Shown here: in pieces, positions 7,927-16,852 of the stretch
Layout of the letters: each line of letters starts with the position of its first letter
How positions within the stretch are numbered: the first letter of the stretch is position 1
Origin: Trabulsiella guamensis ATCC 49490
Lineage (GTDB): Bacteria > Pseudomonadota > Gammaproteobacteria > Enterobacterales > Enterobacteriaceae
Length of the DNA: 34,935 bases
Reading direction: 5' to 3'
NCBI RefSeq assembly: GCF_000734965.1
Contig: NZ_JMTB01000027.1
Coordinates: 1 to 34,935 of the forward strand
Program-made: the position numbers and the translations under genes
The notes under the pieces: generated by a model
What the model saw: only the letters and a program-made list of their open reading frames with translations
The model's database searches: none
Told to the model about the DNA's origin: nothing

Positions 7927-9300
7927 TTACTGCCAGACTACCACGCGATTACGTCCCGCTTCTTTGGCGGCGTACATAGCCTGGTCGGCGCGTTGCACAC
8001 ACTCTTCAGCGGATAAATCATACGCAGTGGCGGTAAATACCCCCATGCTGATGGTGACAGGCTCTGGCAGTTGCCCGTCGCTGCTTTGTGGAGCCTGCTG
8101 ACAAATCGTCTGCCGGATGCGTTCCGCCACGTTGAGGGCCTCTGTGGCGGATGTGTTGGTCAGTAACACGGCAAATTCCTCGCCGCCGATCCTCGCGGCA
8201 ACGTCTTTGTCGCGTACAGCGTTCTGCAATACCCCAGAGACAAACTGGATCACCTTATCGCCCTGCAGATGCCCGTACTGATCATTAATGCGTTTAAAGC
8301 GGTCAAGATCGCTGACGATGACCGACAGCGGACGGGCAGCGGTAGTACCTGGCAATTGCTGCGTCAACGTATCGTAAAAGTAGCTCCGGTTGTATAGCCG
8401 GGTCAGCGGGTCACGAATCGAGTTTTGATAAGAATCGAGATATTTGTCGTGGGATTTGCGGTACAGATTGAACACGTCGCACAGCAGAACAAAAATCAGA
8501 AACAGCGTAGAGACGGTTTCAATGAAACGGGCCTGATACCAGGTGTAACCGGCGCTGTGATCGGACGACAGCAAAACCGCGAGCGTCACGATAAAACAGA
8601 CGCAGAAAAAACCGCCGCTGTACCAGAATATATTCCGCAGCCGCGAAATAAAAATTAATATTATGAGCGCTGCGCACCACATCGCGACGAGGCTCCAGCC
8701 AATAATATCTCGCCACAGCGGGGTAAATGCATAGGTCAAATTATCAATAAAATTCACGCTGAGTAATGAAGAACTACTGGAGTAAAACCAGGAGAGCGTA
8801 ATCATTGATGCTGTGAATGTAATAACGGCAAATAATATCCATGAATGAATGTTTCGTGTATGCATATCATGGCGACGAAATTTGAACAATATGACAGAGG
8901 CGACAAATAACGTTGCCATCATAATGTTACGGAAAAAGTAGAAGATAATTGCATCATTGTAATTAATTAAGTGCCCTGCGTTACACAAATACCACTGCGG
9001 ATAACTGCTGAGGGTGCCCAGCATAAGCAGTGCGGAACCGGCGAAGGCACAGGCGATGGGCATCAGATACAAGCGTCGTCTTTCGCAGATATACTTCATA
9101 AACATGAAGCCTGCTACCATTGTATGAAACACTAACAGAAATATCGTCATCGTCGGAAATATGACAGTGCTGATACCTGGTGCATGCCTGATGGTTAGCA
9201 TAGACAGATAAAAAAAGATAAAAATGGCGGTAATACAGATAGTAATGAACAAAAAGGCGTGGCGTGAATAGTGTCGCGTAGCGTTAACCATAATAGACAT
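7927..9300 (-). CDS. Membrane-bound diguanylate cyclase with MASE4-like sensor domain
   Basis: Predicted to make cyclic di-GMP from two GTP at the inner membrane. The first roughly 290 residues hold about eight hydrophobic helices resembling the MASE4 sensor region (ending GYTWYQARFIETVSTLFLI). A GGDEF domain follows with DPLTRLYNR, the metal/GTP segment SDLDRFKRINDQYGH and an intact active-site GGEEF at about 372-376. The product-inhibition I-site is intact too (RDKD, five residues before GGEEF). No EAL domain is present. The frame also opens with a TTG at 9333. The ATG at 9300 (457 residues) or 9291 is more likely, and neither has a strong ribosome site. In E. coli and Salmonella nothing lies between slyA and slyB, so this looks inserted. 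The membrane half is A/T-richer than its neighbours. Confidence 0.88.
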   Translation of the reverse strand: MSIMVNATRHYSRHAFLFITICITAIFIFFYLSMLTIRHAPGISTVIFPTMTIFLLVFHTMVAGFMFMKYICERRRLYLMPIACAFAGSALLMLGTLSSYPQWYLCNAGHLINYNDAIIFYFFRNIMMATLFVASVILFKFRRHDMHTRNIHSWILFAVITFTASMITLSWFYSSSSSLLSVNFIDNLTYAFTPLWRDIIGWSLVAMWCAALIILIFISRLRNIFWYSGGFFCVCFIVTLAVLLSSDHSAGYTWYQARFIETVSTLFLIFVLLCDVFNLYRKSHDKYLDSYQNSIRDPLTRLYNRSYFYDTLTQQLPGTTAARPLSVIVSDLDRFKRINDQYGHLQGDKVIQFVSGVLQNAVRDKDVAARIGGEEFAVLLTNTSATEALNVAERIRQTICQQAPQSSDGQLPEPVTISMGVFTATAYDLSAEECVQRADQAMYAAKEAGRNRVVVWQ

Positions 9301-9493
9301 CTCAAAGTAAGCAGACTGCAATATACAGCCCAAGTTGTGCAGGTGTCCTTCCCGCGTTAAAGAGAGTCTATCTTTTTATTTATCAGAAAATATTGCGCCT
9401 GAACAAATAAAGCAGTCGCGAAAATTCTGATGGCAATTTTTATGGTAATACTATGTTTGAAAGATTAAGCAAAAATAAAAAACTGTCAGCACA

Positions 9494-9530
9494 AGTAAAA
9501 AGAAAAAGCGTGGCGCTGGGTGCGCCACGC
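9494..9530 (-). terminator. slyB terminator
   Basis: A perfect 9-bp stem (GCGTGGCGC / GCGCCACGC, loop of 5, 9508-9530) is followed on the minus strand by TTTTTCTTTTTAC, a strong U-tract. It starts 10 bases after the slyB stop and insulates the upstream region of the diguanylate cyclase gene. Confidence 0.88.
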
Positions 9531-9539
9531 AGGAAGAAT

Positions 9540-10007
9540 TTAACGCGGAGAAACAGTCACCTGGCTGCCATTGCTGGCCATAGCGACACGCTGACCGGCT
9601 GAGAAACGGGTATCACCCTGTTTCTGCACCACCATAATGGTGTTGCCGTCATCCTTACGAATTTCCAGTTCAACACCCTGGGTTTTGTTCATTGCCCCCT
9701 GAACGCCCTGGCCTGCAACGCCACCAGCCACGGCGCCTGCGGCCGTTGCTAGCGAGCGACCCGTACCGCCGCCGATGGTATTCCCGAGGAAACCACCCAG
9801 AACAGCACCACCAATAGCACCAATAGCGTTGGTATCATTACCGCCCTGAATCTGGACCGGACGCACGTGGACAATGGTTCCGTAGGTAACGTTCTGAACC
9901 TGTTTCGCCTCGGATGCGGTATATACGTCTCCGGACAGGCCACTGCTACTGACACAGCCAGCCAGTGATAAACCCACCATAGAAACGGCTAAAATACGTA
10001 ACATCAT
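9540..10007 (-). CDS. slyB: Outer-membrane lipoprotein SlyB
   Basis: SlyB is a PhoP-regulated outer-membrane lipoprotein implicated in envelope integrity. It has 155 residues, the E. coli length. The signal peptide ends in a lipobox (LSLAGC, Cys18). The mature part starts with a polar stretch, then has a glycine-zipper segment (IGAIGGAVLGGFLGNTIGGGTGRSLATAAGAVAGGVAGQG written in pieces; about residues 62-101), and ends with a small beta-domain (ELEIRKDDGNTIMVVQKQG). The start at 10007 has AGGAG 8 bases upstream. A second ATG directly follows. Transcription appears to come from a PhoP-box promoter about 110 bases upstream. Confidence 0.95.
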   Translation of the reverse strand: MMLRILAVSMVGLSLAGCVSSSGLSGDVYTASEAKQVQNVTYGTIVHVRPVQIQGGNDTNAIGAIGGAVLGGFLGNTIGGGTGRSLATAAGAVAGGVAGQGVQGAMNKTQGVELEIRKDDGNTIMVVQKQGDTRFSAGQRVAMASNGSQVTVSPR

Positions 10008-10114
10008 TTATGAATCTCCTGTTCACATGTAACGCTCGGTCGAGCATCCGTCATCATGCAATTATATGGTATTTGCGCGCAGCAGGGCATCAGTTCTGGC
10101 TGCAGAATCTAAAA

Positions 10115-10149
10115 ATAATACCGAAACCACATTTAACCAAAGATAAACG
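10115..10149 (-). promoter_or_regulatory. slyB promoter with PhoP box
   Basis: On the minus strand CGTTTA-TCTTT-GGTTAA (10149-10133) is a good match to the PhoP direct repeat (T/G)GTTTA-N5-(T/G)GTTTA. It is followed after 12 bases by TATTAT (10120-10115) as -10. This spacing is the typical arrangement of PhoP-activated promoters, in which the box replaces the -35. slyB is an established PhoP target in E. coli and Salmonella. Confidence 0.72.
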
Positions 10150-10296
10150 AAGGCGGATACGGACACTATGTAAAAATTGAATACGACACGTTCGTGTTAT
10201 TCTGCGAGGTATTGTTAAAATCTATTATCGCATCGTAGCAATGCGAAACGCTTTATGGTGGAGTGTTAATTCTCAAAACCTTACTAAGGAAGGCAT

Positions 10297-11421
10297 ATGA
10301 AATCGGGTCGCTATATTGGCGTAATGTCAGGTACCAGCCTTGATGGGGTGGATGTCGTGCTTGCCGCTATTGATGAAACGATGGTCGCGCAGCAGGCCAG
10401 TCTGACTTATCCGATCCCCGCGCCGCTGAAAGAGGCCGTGTTGGGCATTTGCCAGGGGCAGCAGTTGACGCTATCGCAACTTGGGCGGCTCGACGTGCAG
10501 TTGGGGCGCCTGTTCGCAGATGCGGTTCTGGCGCTGATGAGCCAGGAACGCTTACTGGCAGAAGATATCGTCGCCATTGGTTGCCACGGCCAGACGGTAT
10601 GGCATGAGCCCGTAGGCCCCGCCGCGCATACCATGCAGATTGGCGATAACAACCAGATTGTGGCGCGTACTGGCGTCACTGTGGTGGGGGATTTTCGCCG
10701 CCGGGACATGGCGCTTGGCGGGCAGGGCGCGCCGCTGGTTCCGGCGTTCCATAGTGCGTTACTGGCCCACCCGGTTGAGCGGCGCATGGTGCTCAACATC
10801 GGCGGTATCGCTAATCTCTCTTTACTGATTCCTGGCCAGCCGGTGCGTGGCTACGACACCGGGCCGGGGAATATGCTGATGGATGCGTGGATCTGGCGAC
10901 AGCGCGGCAAACCCTATGATAAAGACGCTGAATGGGCGGGAAGCGGGAAAGTGATCCTGTCGTTGTTGCAGGACATGCTTAGCGATCCGTTCTTTGCCTT
11001 ACCCGCGCCCAAAAGTACAGGCCGTGAGTATTTCAATTTGAGCTGGCTTGAGCGGCATCTGATACGCCACCCGGGGTTGCAACCGCAGGATGTGCAGGCG
11101 ACGCTGGCGGAGCTGACCGCAATTACCATCAGCGAGCAGGTGTTGCTGAGCGGCGGCTGCGAGCGGTTGTTAGTGTGTGGCGGCGGCAGTCGTAACCCGT
11201 TATTGATGGCGCGACTGGCGGGAATGTTGCCAGGAACGGAGGTCACCACCACCGACGACGCAGGCATCAGCGGCGATGACATGGAAGCGCTGGCGTTCGC
11301 CTGGCTTGCGTGGCGCACGATCGCCGGATTACCAGGTAATCTGCCGTCAGTCACTGGCGCGGCAGAGGCGTCAGTGCTGGGGGCGATTTACCCGGCGAAC
11401 CCGCGCAAGAATCAGAGTTAA
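10297..11421 (+). CDS. anmK: Anhydro-N-acetylmuramic acid kinase
   Basis: AnmK cleaves the 1,6-anhydro ring of anhydro-MurNAc and phosphorylates it to MurNAc-6-phosphate, a step of peptidoglycan recycling in the cytoplasm. The 374-residue protein has the ATPase-fold phosphate loop at the N terminus ([12 protein letters not shown]), the conserved [11 protein letters not shown] and [19 protein letters not shown] segments with the catalytic Asp, the nucleotide-binding [20 protein letters not shown] and [11 protein letters not shown]. It is about five residues longer than E. coli AnmK because of a divergent C-terminal tail (RKNQS). The start has an AAGGAAGG ribosome site. It is divergent from slyB and 90 bases upstream of mliC. 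Confidence 0.96.
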   Translation: MKSGRYIGVMSGTSLDGVDVVLAAIDETMVAQQASLTYPIPAPLKEAVLGICQGQQLTLSQLGRLDVQLGRLFADAVLALMSQERLLAEDIVAIGCHGQTVWHEPVGPAAHTMQIGDNNQIVARTGVTVVGDFRRRDMALGGQGAPLVPAFHSALLAHPVERRMVLNIGGIANLSLLIPGQPVRGYDTGPGNMLMDAWIWRQRGKPYDKDAEWAGSGKVILSLLQDMLSDPFFALPAPKSTGREYFNLSWLERHLIRHPGLQPQDVQATLAELTAITISEQVLLSGGCERLLVCGGGSRNPLLMARLAGMLPGTEVTTTDDAGISGDDMEALAFAWLAWRTIAGLPGNLPSVTGAAEASVLGAIYPANPRKNQS

Positions 11422-11466
11422 CTGAAATCCTGATGATAATGCTGTGGTTAAAATGCAATTATTCAC

Positions 11467-11483
11467 GGAGGGCCTTGCCCTCC
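11467..11483 (+). other. GC-rich hairpin in the mliC leader
   Basis: GGAGGGC and GCCCTCC form a perfect 7-bp stem with a 3-base loop (CTT), 46 bases after the anmK stop and 28 bases before the mliC start. No T-run follows. It could stabilise the anmK 3' end or tune mliC translation. Role unknown. Confidence 0.5.
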
Positions 11484-11511
11484 AGGACCAGGAAAGTCAT
11501 CAGGATCGACC

Positions 11512-11835
11512 ATGAAAAAACTATTGATCGCCGTTATCCCTTTCATGCTTGCGGGCTGTAGCTACTACAACCAGTTTGTGGAGCGCATTCAAACGGACAA
11601 ACTGGAATACCAGTGCGACGAAAAACCGCTTACCGTCAACCTCAACAACTCCCGTGAGGAAGTCAGTTTCATATATGATAACCAGTTGCGTACGCTAAAA
11701 CAGGGGCTTTCCGCTTCCGGTGCCCGTTATACCGATGGTGTATACGTTTTCTGGTCGAAAGGGGACTCGGCAACCGTCTACAAACGTGACCGCATCGTCC
11801 TGAATAACTGCCAGTTACAAAATCCGCAGCGTTGA
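11512..11835 (+). CDS. mliC: Membrane-bound lysozyme inhibitor of c-type lysozyme, MliC
   Basis: MliC (YdhA) is an outer-membrane lipoprotein that blocks c-type lysozyme by inserting a loop in its active site. The 107-residue precursor has a signal peptide with lipobox LAGC (Cys16). The mature domain carries the two-cysteine beta-barrel (YQCDE and LNNCQL) and the inhibitory segments [10 protein letters not shown] and [14 protein letters not shown], the latter holding the conserved Ser and Lys of the family. Its place between anmK (muropeptide recycling) and pdxH is as in E. coli. Confidence 0.94.
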   Translation: MKKLLIAVIPFMLAGCSYYNQFVERIQTDKLEYQCDEKPLTVNLNNSREEVSFIYDNQLRTLKQGLSASGARYTDGVYVFWSKGDSATVYKRDRIVLNNCQLQNPQR

Positions 11836-11892
11836 GATTTTCAGGCGGGGAGCGCACAATAACGCCTCCTGACATTGATGATTTTGAACGCC

Positions 11893-12549
11893 ATGCCTGA
11901 TAATGACGAACTGCAACAAATCGCGCATTTGCGCAGAGAATACACCCGTGGCGGTCTTCGCCGCCGCGATCTCCCCGAAGAACCGTTAACCCTTTTTGAA
12001 CGCTGGCTACGCCAGGCCTGTGATGCGAAACTTGCTGATCCCACGGCCATGGTGGTGGCGACCGTTGATGAACACGGTCAGCCCTATCAGCGTATCGTCT
12101 TGCTCAAACACTATGATGAAAAAGGGCTGGTGTTCTACACCAACCTCGGCAGCCGCAAAGCGCACCAGATTGAACAGAATCCGCGGATCAGCCTGTTGTT
12201 CCCCTGGCACATGCTGGAACGCCAGGTGATGGTCATCGGTAAAGCCGAAAAACTCTCCACGCTGGAAGTTGTGAAATACTTCCACAGCCGTCCGCGCGAC
12301 AGCCAGATAGGCGCCTGGGTATCTAAACAGTCGAGCCGCATCTCGGCACGCGGGATCCTCGAAAGCAAGTTCCTTGAACTGAAGCAAAAGTTTCAGCAGG
12401 GCGAAGTCCCGCTGCCCAGTTTCTGGGGCGGTTTCCGTGTCAGCATCGAGCAAATGGAATTCTGGCAGGGGGGCGAGCACCGCCTGCATGACCGTTTTTT
12501 ATATCAGCGCGATAACAATGCCTGGAAAATCGATCGCCTTGCGCCATAA
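11893..12549 (+). CDS. pdxH: Pyridoxine/pyridoxamine 5'-phosphate oxidase
   Basis: PdxH is an FMN enzyme that oxidises PNP and PMP to pyridoxal 5'-phosphate, the last step of B6 synthesis and salvage. The product from the ATG at 11893 ([17 protein letters not shown]) has 218 residues, as in E. coli. An upstream ATG at 11878 and a TTG at 11875 in frame would add a few unconserved residues. FMN- and PLP-contact segments are intact: [34 protein letters not shown] and [13 protein letters not shown]. It is 125 bases upstream of tyrS. In E. coli the PL kinase gene pdxY follows tyrS, but here it is missing, so PdxH stands without its usual salvage neighbour. Confidence 0.95.
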   Translation: MPDNDELQQIAHLRREYTRGGLRRRDLPEEPLTLFERWLRQACDAKLADPTAMVVATVDEHGQPYQRIVLLKHYDEKGLVFYTNLGSRKAHQIEQNPRISLLFPWHMLERQVMVIGKAEKLSTLEVVKYFHSRPRDSQIGAWVSKQSSRISARGILESKFLELKQKFQQGEVPLPSFWGGFRVSIEQMEFWQGGEHRLHDRFLYQRDNNAWKIDRLAP

Positions 12550-12674
12550 ACCCTAAAAATGTTGCGTTAAGCGCTGGCACAAGAAGGGCTGGCGCTTTAT
12601 TCTATGAAACTTTCGTATCTGACGAAAAGTCGTGTACCGGCAGAGGTGCAGTCCGTTTATACATGGAGAATTTG

Positions 12675-13949
12675 ATGGCAAGCAGTAACTTGATTAAACA
12701 ATTGCAAGAGCGGGGCCTGGTGGCTCAGGTGACGGACGAGGAAGCGTTAGCAGAGCGACTGGCGCAAGGCCCGATCGCGCTCTATTGCGGCTTCGATCCC
12801 ACCGCTGACAGCTTGCATTTGGGGCATCTTGTTCCTTTGTTATGCCTGAAACGCTTCCAGCTGGCGGGTCATAAGCCGGTTGCGCTGGTGGGCGGCGCGA
12901 CGGGGTTGATTGGCGACCCCAGTTTTAAAGCGACCGAGCGTAAGCTGAATACGGAAGAGACCGTGCAGGAGTGGGTAGACAAAATCCGTAAGCAGGTGTC
13001 GCCGTTCCTTGATTTCGACTGTGGCAGCAACTCCGCCATCGCGGCTAACAACTACGACTGGTTCGGCAACATGAACGTGCTGACCTTCCTGCGCGATATC
13101 GGTAAGCACTTCTCTGTTAACCAGATGATTAACAAAGAAGCGGTGAAACAGCGCCTGAATCGCGATGATGTCGGAATTTCTTTTACCGAATTCTCCTACA
13201 ATCTGTTGCAGGGGTATGACTTTGCCTGCCTGAACAAACTGCATAACGTAGTGCTGCAAATTGGCGGTTCTGACCAGTGGGGCAACATTACGTCGGGCAT
13301 CGATCTGACCCGTCGTCTGCATCAGAATCAGGCGTTCGGTCTGACGGTTCCGCTCATCACCAAAGCAGACGGCACCAAATTTGGTAAAACCGAAGGTGGG
13401 GCGGTGTGGCTGGATCCGAAGAAAACCAGTCCGTACAAATTCTATCAGTTCTGGATTAACACCGCAGATGCCGACGTTTACCGCTTCCTGAAGTTCTTCA
13501 CCTTCATGGACATTGAAGCCATCAATGCGCTGGAAGAAGAAGACAAAAACAGTGGTAAAGCCCCGCGCGCGCAGTACGTGCTGGCAGACGAGGTTACACG
13601 TCTGGTGCATGGCGAAGAGGGCCTGGCAGCGGCGAAACGCATCACCGAAAGTCTGTTCAACGGCACACTGAGTGATCTCAGCGAAGCGGATTTCGAACAG
13701 CTGGCGCAGGATGGCGTGCCGATGGTGGAAATGACCAAAGACGCCGATCTGCTGCAGGCGCTGGTGGATTCCGAATTGCAACCGTCACGGGGACAGGCGC
13801 GTAAAACCGTTGCCTCCAACGCTATCACCATCAATGGTGAAAAGCAGGCTGATCCGGAATACACCTTTACCGACAGCGATCGTCTCTTCGGGCGTTACAC
13901 TTTACTACGTCGTGGTAAAAAGAATTACTGCCTGATCTGCTGGAAGTAA
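12675..13949 (+). CDS. tyrS: Tyrosyl-tRNA synthetase
   Basis: TyrS charges tRNA-Tyr, a class Ic aminoacyl-tRNA synthetase acting as a cytoplasmic dimer. The ATG at 12675 ([14 protein letters not shown]) gives 424 residues, the E. coli length, and has GGAGAATTTG upstream. The frame opens four codons earlier, but that start lacks conservation. The catalytic domain has the HIGH-type motif HLGH (residues 48-51), the tyrosine/ATP pocket [10 protein letters not shown] and [11 protein letters not shown], and the KMSKS equivalent KFGKT. The C-terminal S4-like RNA-binding domain ends [13 protein letters not shown]. It ends in a REP-like region where pdxY would normally begin. Confidence 0.97.
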   Translation: MASSNLIKQLQERGLVAQVTDEEALAERLAQGPIALYCGFDPTADSLHLGHLVPLLCLKRFQLAGHKPVALVGGATGLIGDPSFKATERKLNTEETVQEWVDKIRKQVSPFLDFDCGSNSAIAANNYDWFGNMNVLTFLRDIGKHFSVNQMINKEAVKQRLNRDDVGISFTEFSYNLLQGYDFACLNKLHNVVLQIGGSDQWGNITSGIDLTRRLHQNQAFGLTVPLITKADGTKFGKTEGGAVWLDPKKTSPYKFYQFWINTADADVYRFLKFFTFMDIEAINALEEEDKNSGKAPRAQYVLADEVTRLVHGEEGLAAAKRITESLFNGTLSDLSEADFEQLAQDGVPMVEMTKDADLLQALVDSELQPSRGQARKTVASNAITINGEKQADPEYTFTDSDRLFGRYTLLRRGKKNYCLICWK

Positions 13950-13967
13950 CCGGAATCTGTAAATCAC

Positions 13968-14011
13968 GCCGGGTGACGCTGCGCTCACCCGGCCTGTAAA
14001 TCGCACAGGCC
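13968..14011. repeat. REP-like palindromes after tyrS, at the missing pdxY position
   Basis: GCCGGGTGA and TCACCCGGC (13968-13993) form a 9-bp stem with the GC-rich outer arms typical of enterobacterial REP elements. A second stem, GGCCTGT / ACAGGCC (13991-14011), shares three bases with the first, so the two hairpins exclude each other. They fill the gap between convergent tyrS and gstA and may serve as a 3' end for both. Confidence 0.6.
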
Positions 14012-14033
14012 CGTGCAAGCGCAGACAAGTCTG

Positions 14034-14639
14034 TTAGTTCAACCCTTCCGCTTTCATTGCCGCCGCTACAGCAGGGCGCGCTGCAACACGTTCCATATAG
14101 GAAGCAATGTGGCTCAATCCTTCCATATTTAGTTTCACCGCTCGTGCCCAGCGCAGGACGGTAAACAGGTAGGCATCGGCGATAGTAAACCGCGAGCCGC
14201 AAATCCACTGATCATCTTTCAGCGATTCGTTAAGATACTGCAGTTTTTTCTCCAGCAGGGCGCGGGCGATCGGTTTGTAGTCTTCCGGTGTGTCCGGGCG
14301 CAACAGCGGGGTAAAGCTTTTATGCAGTTCGGTGGCGACGTAGTTCAGCCACTCCAGTGTTTTGTAACGTTTCAGGGTATCCGTCGCTGCCAGTAACTGG
14401 CGATCAGGCACGCGGTCGGCAATGTACTGCATAATCGCAACACCTTCCGTCAGGAGCGTCTCGTCATCGAGCAGCAGAGCCGGTACCTGGCCCTTGGGAT
14501 TTACCTGCAGATAGTTATCGCCGTTTTCCAGTATCTTTTTCGCCAGATCCACACCTTCCAGCGTGAAGTCCTGTCCACTCTCACGCAATACGATGTGTGA
14601 TGCGAGCGAACACGCACCAGGTTTATAAAACAATTTCAT
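14034..14639 (-). CDS. gstA: Glutathione S-transferase, beta class
   Basis: This cytoplasmic GST conjugates glutathione to electrophiles and also has peroxidase-type activity. The 201-residue protein matches E. coli GstA in length and sequence. The beta-class catalytic Cys10 (KPGACSL) and His106 (ATELHKSF) are present, with the glutathione-binding cis-Pro region [23 protein letters not shown] in the thioredoxin-like half and an all-helical C-terminal domain. The start has a GGTAACTCC-type purine-rich site on the minus strand. It is convergent with tyrS. dtpA, upstream on the same strand, ends at its own terminator. Confidence 0.95.
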   Translation of the reverse strand: MKLFYKPGACSLASHIVLRESGQDFTLEGVDLAKKILENGDNYLQVNPKGQVPALLLDDETLLTEGVAIMQYIADRVPDRQLLAATDTLKRYKTLEWLNYVATELHKSFTPLLRPDTPEDYKPIARALLEKKLQYLNESLKDDQWICGSRFTIADAYLFTVLRWARAVKLNMEGLSHIASYMERVAARPAVAAAMKAEGLN

Positions 14640-14688
14640 AGGTAACTCCTTTTGGCAGCGGTTTGCATTATGTTAGTGCTGCTGGTGA

Positions 14689-14725
14689 TAAAAAAAAAGC
14701 CGCCAACTCAAGGTTAGCGGCTTAA
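14689..14725 (-). terminator. dtpA terminator
   Basis: On the minus strand AAGCCGCTAAC and GTTGGCGGCTT pair (one G-U), followed by a run of eight T (14698-14691). It begins about 25 bases past the dtpA stop. Confidence 0.88.
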
Positions 14726-14747
14726 TTTTCTTCGTTTCCCGATGACG

Positions 14748-16253
14748 TTACGCGGTTGCGGTTTCGCTCGCTTTTTCTGCGTTGTCGTCATCCAGCGTCA
14801 TGCGGTTAAGCTTCGGCGCGGTGAGTAACATCAGCACAGTAATGACGGCGGTCGCAATACCGATCTGCAGGAAGACGCGGCCATAGACTTCCAGCGACAT
14901 CAGCGGATCAGTGACGTTTTCCGGTACAGCCATCAGGTTGGCGATTTTGCCCGCGATAATCGCGGCGCCAGCGGTGGTCAGGAACCAGCTACCCATAATG
15001 AAGCCCATCAGACGCTGCGGCACCAGTTGCGCCACCATCGCCAGGCCCAGACCGGAGATCATCAGTTCACCGATGGACTGCAGCGCGTAGCTCAGGATCA
15101 ACCAGTTGACGGAGACGATACCAGCGTCGGTCGCGAATTTTGCACCCAGCGGCAGCACCAGGAACGCACCGGAGCACAGCATCATCCCAATCGCGAATTT
15201 GTGCGGCATTGGCAGACGGTCACCCATCTTGTTGTAGATTGCCGCCAGGATCGGGCTACCAATCATGATCCAGAACGGGTTCAGCGCCTGATACTGTTCC
15301 GGCTCGAACGCGATACCAAGGATGGAGTGTTCAACGTTACGAATCGCGAAGAAGTTCAGTGAGGTCGGCATCTGGCTGTACAGAACGAAGAAGACAACCG
15401 CTTCAAGCATCAGAATGAAGGCAACGATCATCTTACGACGTGCCGCGCCCTGCATTCCAAACGCTTCTTTAGCGAAGATGCACACGATACCCAGCGCAAT
15501 CACACCCAGCGCGATACGTGCGATACCCTGGTTGTGCAGCAGCCAGGTTGCAATCGCCACCAGAACCACGACACCCGCGATTGTCGCCAGCAGTTTGCCC
15601 ATATGAACCGGTGCAAAGTCTGGTTTAGAACCGTACTGTTTCACCCATTTCTGGCAGAACGCGAAGTTCACGACGGTGATCAGCATCCCGACCACGCTCA
15701 GCGCGAACGCGACGCTCCAGCCGAACTTCACGGCCAGCCACGGCGTTGCCAGCATAGAGAAGAAGGAACCGATGTTCACAGACATGTAGTACATGGTGAA
15801 TGCACCGTCCAGACGCGGGTCATTTTTCTCGTAGCAGGTAGAAAGCAGGGAAGACGGGTTGGCTTTGAACAGGCCGTTACCGACGGCGATAGTCGCCATC
15901 CCCATATAGACGATCGCGGCGTTGTGACCAGACCATGCGACCAACGCATAACCAATCGCCAGGACGATAGCGCCCAGCATGATAACGCGTTTTGTACCCA
16001 GAACTTTATCGCCCAGCCAGCCACCGATCGCTACAAGACCGTAAACCAGTGCGCTAAAGGAAGAGAACAAAGTAATTGAATCCGCTTCAGACATACCCAG
16101 TTGTTTAACCAGGTAAACGGCCATGATCCCTTGCAGGCCGTAGTAACCAAAACGTTCCCATAATTCGATAGAAAAGATGAGATAGAACGCTTTCGGTTGC
16201 TTGAAAGCATTCAGACTAACGCTTTCTGCTGGTTTATTGTTTGCAGTTGACAC
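14748..16253 (-). CDS. dtpA: Proton-dependent di-/tripeptide transporter DtpA
   Basis: DtpA (TppB, YdgR) imports di- and tripeptides with protons, a POT-family transporter of the major facilitator superfamily. The GTG start at 16253 ([17 protein letters not shown]) gives 501 residues and is preceded by AGAGG at good spacing. The frame is open 22 codons further but that part is not conserved. The POT signature [19 protein letters not shown] near residues 30-48 contains the ExxERFxYY proton-coupling motif. The PTR2 segment and 14 predicted helices follow. In E. coli and Salmonella the gene responds to OmpR. A long gene-free leader lies upstream. Confidence 0.95.
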   Translation of the reverse strand: MSTANNKPAESVSLNAFKQPKAFYLIFSIELWERFGYYGLQGIMAVYLVKQLGMSEADSITLFSSFSALVYGLVAIGGWLGDKVLGTKRVIMLGAIVLAIGYALVAWSGHNAAIVYMGMATIAVGNGLFKANPSSLLSTCYEKNDPRLDGAFTMYYMSVNIGSFFSMLATPWLAVKFGWSVAFALSVVGMLITVVNFAFCQKWVKQYGSKPDFAPVHMGKLLATIAGVVVLVAIATWLLHNQGIARIALGVIALGIVCIFAKEAFGMQGAARRKMIVAFILMLEAVVFFVLYSQMPTSLNFFAIRNVEHSILGIAFEPEQYQALNPFWIMIGSPILAAIYNKMGDRLPMPHKFAIGMMLCSGAFLVLPLGAKFATDAGIVSVNWLILSYALQSIGELMISGLGLAMVAQLVPQRLMGFIMGSWFLTTAGAAIIAGKIANLMAVPENVTDPLMSLEVYGRVFLQIGIATAVITVLMLLTAPKLNRMTLDDDNAEKASETATA

Positions 16254-16676
16254 ATATACCTCTTTTTTTACGTCCCATATTAAATGGGGGAGTTCTGGGC
16301 GTGATGCTGAAAAATGCACCCGCCTTATAGTTATATTTGGAGGGGAAACGCGGGGTAATGTTCACTATCCTGCCTCGCCAGGCAAGTGCTTTGTAATACT
16401 CTGTTACACATAAGCGGGGTGGTATAATCGTCCGTTCATCTAAATGTTATTTAGCGTTAAATTTCATTGTTTGTTCTTTGGTGGTTTTTTCCACTGCGTA
16501 AAGTCGCTCATATTAGGGTGGTGGCGATATCTTCTGCTATTAAGGTGAAAGGTTAGTGATATGGGCTGGATTCTTAAATAATGCTGGTGAATTGTCTTGT
16601 GTTGAATTGGAAACCAGTTGTTAAGCCAGTCATTTCGCGGCTTTTACGCAACATAAAATTAACACAATGTTGCACA

Positions 16677-16692
16677 GGTGATCGAGTTCACA
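16677..16692. promoter_or_regulatory. CRP-like site
   Basis: GGTGA-TCGAGT-TCACA differs from the CRP consensus TGTGA-N6-TCACA at one conserved base. It is more than 400 bases upstream of dtpA, so its target, if any, is unclear. Confidence 0.4.
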
Positions 16693-16807
16693 CTTATATA
16701 GAAATTTTTTCTTAGAAAAAAACGATTAACCTGACGGTACGTTTAATGGGCAGAGAATGTGTCGGTGTTTTTCGGAAAACCTGGCAGGAAAAGAGGGGGT
16801 AAGAGGA

Positions 16808-16839
16808 ATAATCAAGACGGGTGCAGCCGCCGCTGCACC
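16808..16839 (-). terminator. Probable terminator of the rsx-nth operon
   Basis: GGTGCAGC and GCTGCACC form a perfect 8-bp stem with loop CGCC (16820-16839), starting 13 bases after the nth stop. The minus-strand tail CGTCTTGATTATT is only moderately U-rich. Confidence 0.6.
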
Positions 16840-16852
16840 ACAAGGCGAATTA

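Larger units (their letters stand above)
16254..16852. other. Gene-free stretch between dtpA and nth
   Basis: No credible protein gene of useful length is present. It should hold the dtpA promoter near its left end. It also shows a strong extended -10 on the plus strand (TGGTATAAT, 16420-16428) that faces away from dtpA, an A/T-rich inverted repeat around 16705-16720, a CRP-like site (16677-16692) and the nth terminator hairpin at the right end. A six-codon ORF (MGWILK) with AAGGTGAAAGG upstream begins at 16561, but is too short to call. Confidence 0.55.

Noticed and set aside
10186-10197. ACACGTTCGTGT palindrome upstream of anmK
   Set aside because: Only a 5-bp arm on each side, no known regulator match and no second copy. 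Not enough to call an operator.
12569-12597. AAGCGC/GCGCTT hairpin after pdxH
   Set aside because: A 6-bp stem with a 17-base loop and a weak T-run is too poor to call as a terminator, and pdxH-tyrS read-through is plausible.
12840-13781. 313-codon open frame on the minus strand opposite tyrS
   Set aside because: Fully antisense to tyrS, with no homology I recognise and unusual composition. It arises from the codon pattern of tyrS.
16561-16581. Six-codon ORF MGWILK with an AAGGTGAAAGG sequence upstream
   Set aside because: Too short to support as a gene without expression data. Noted only as part of the gap.
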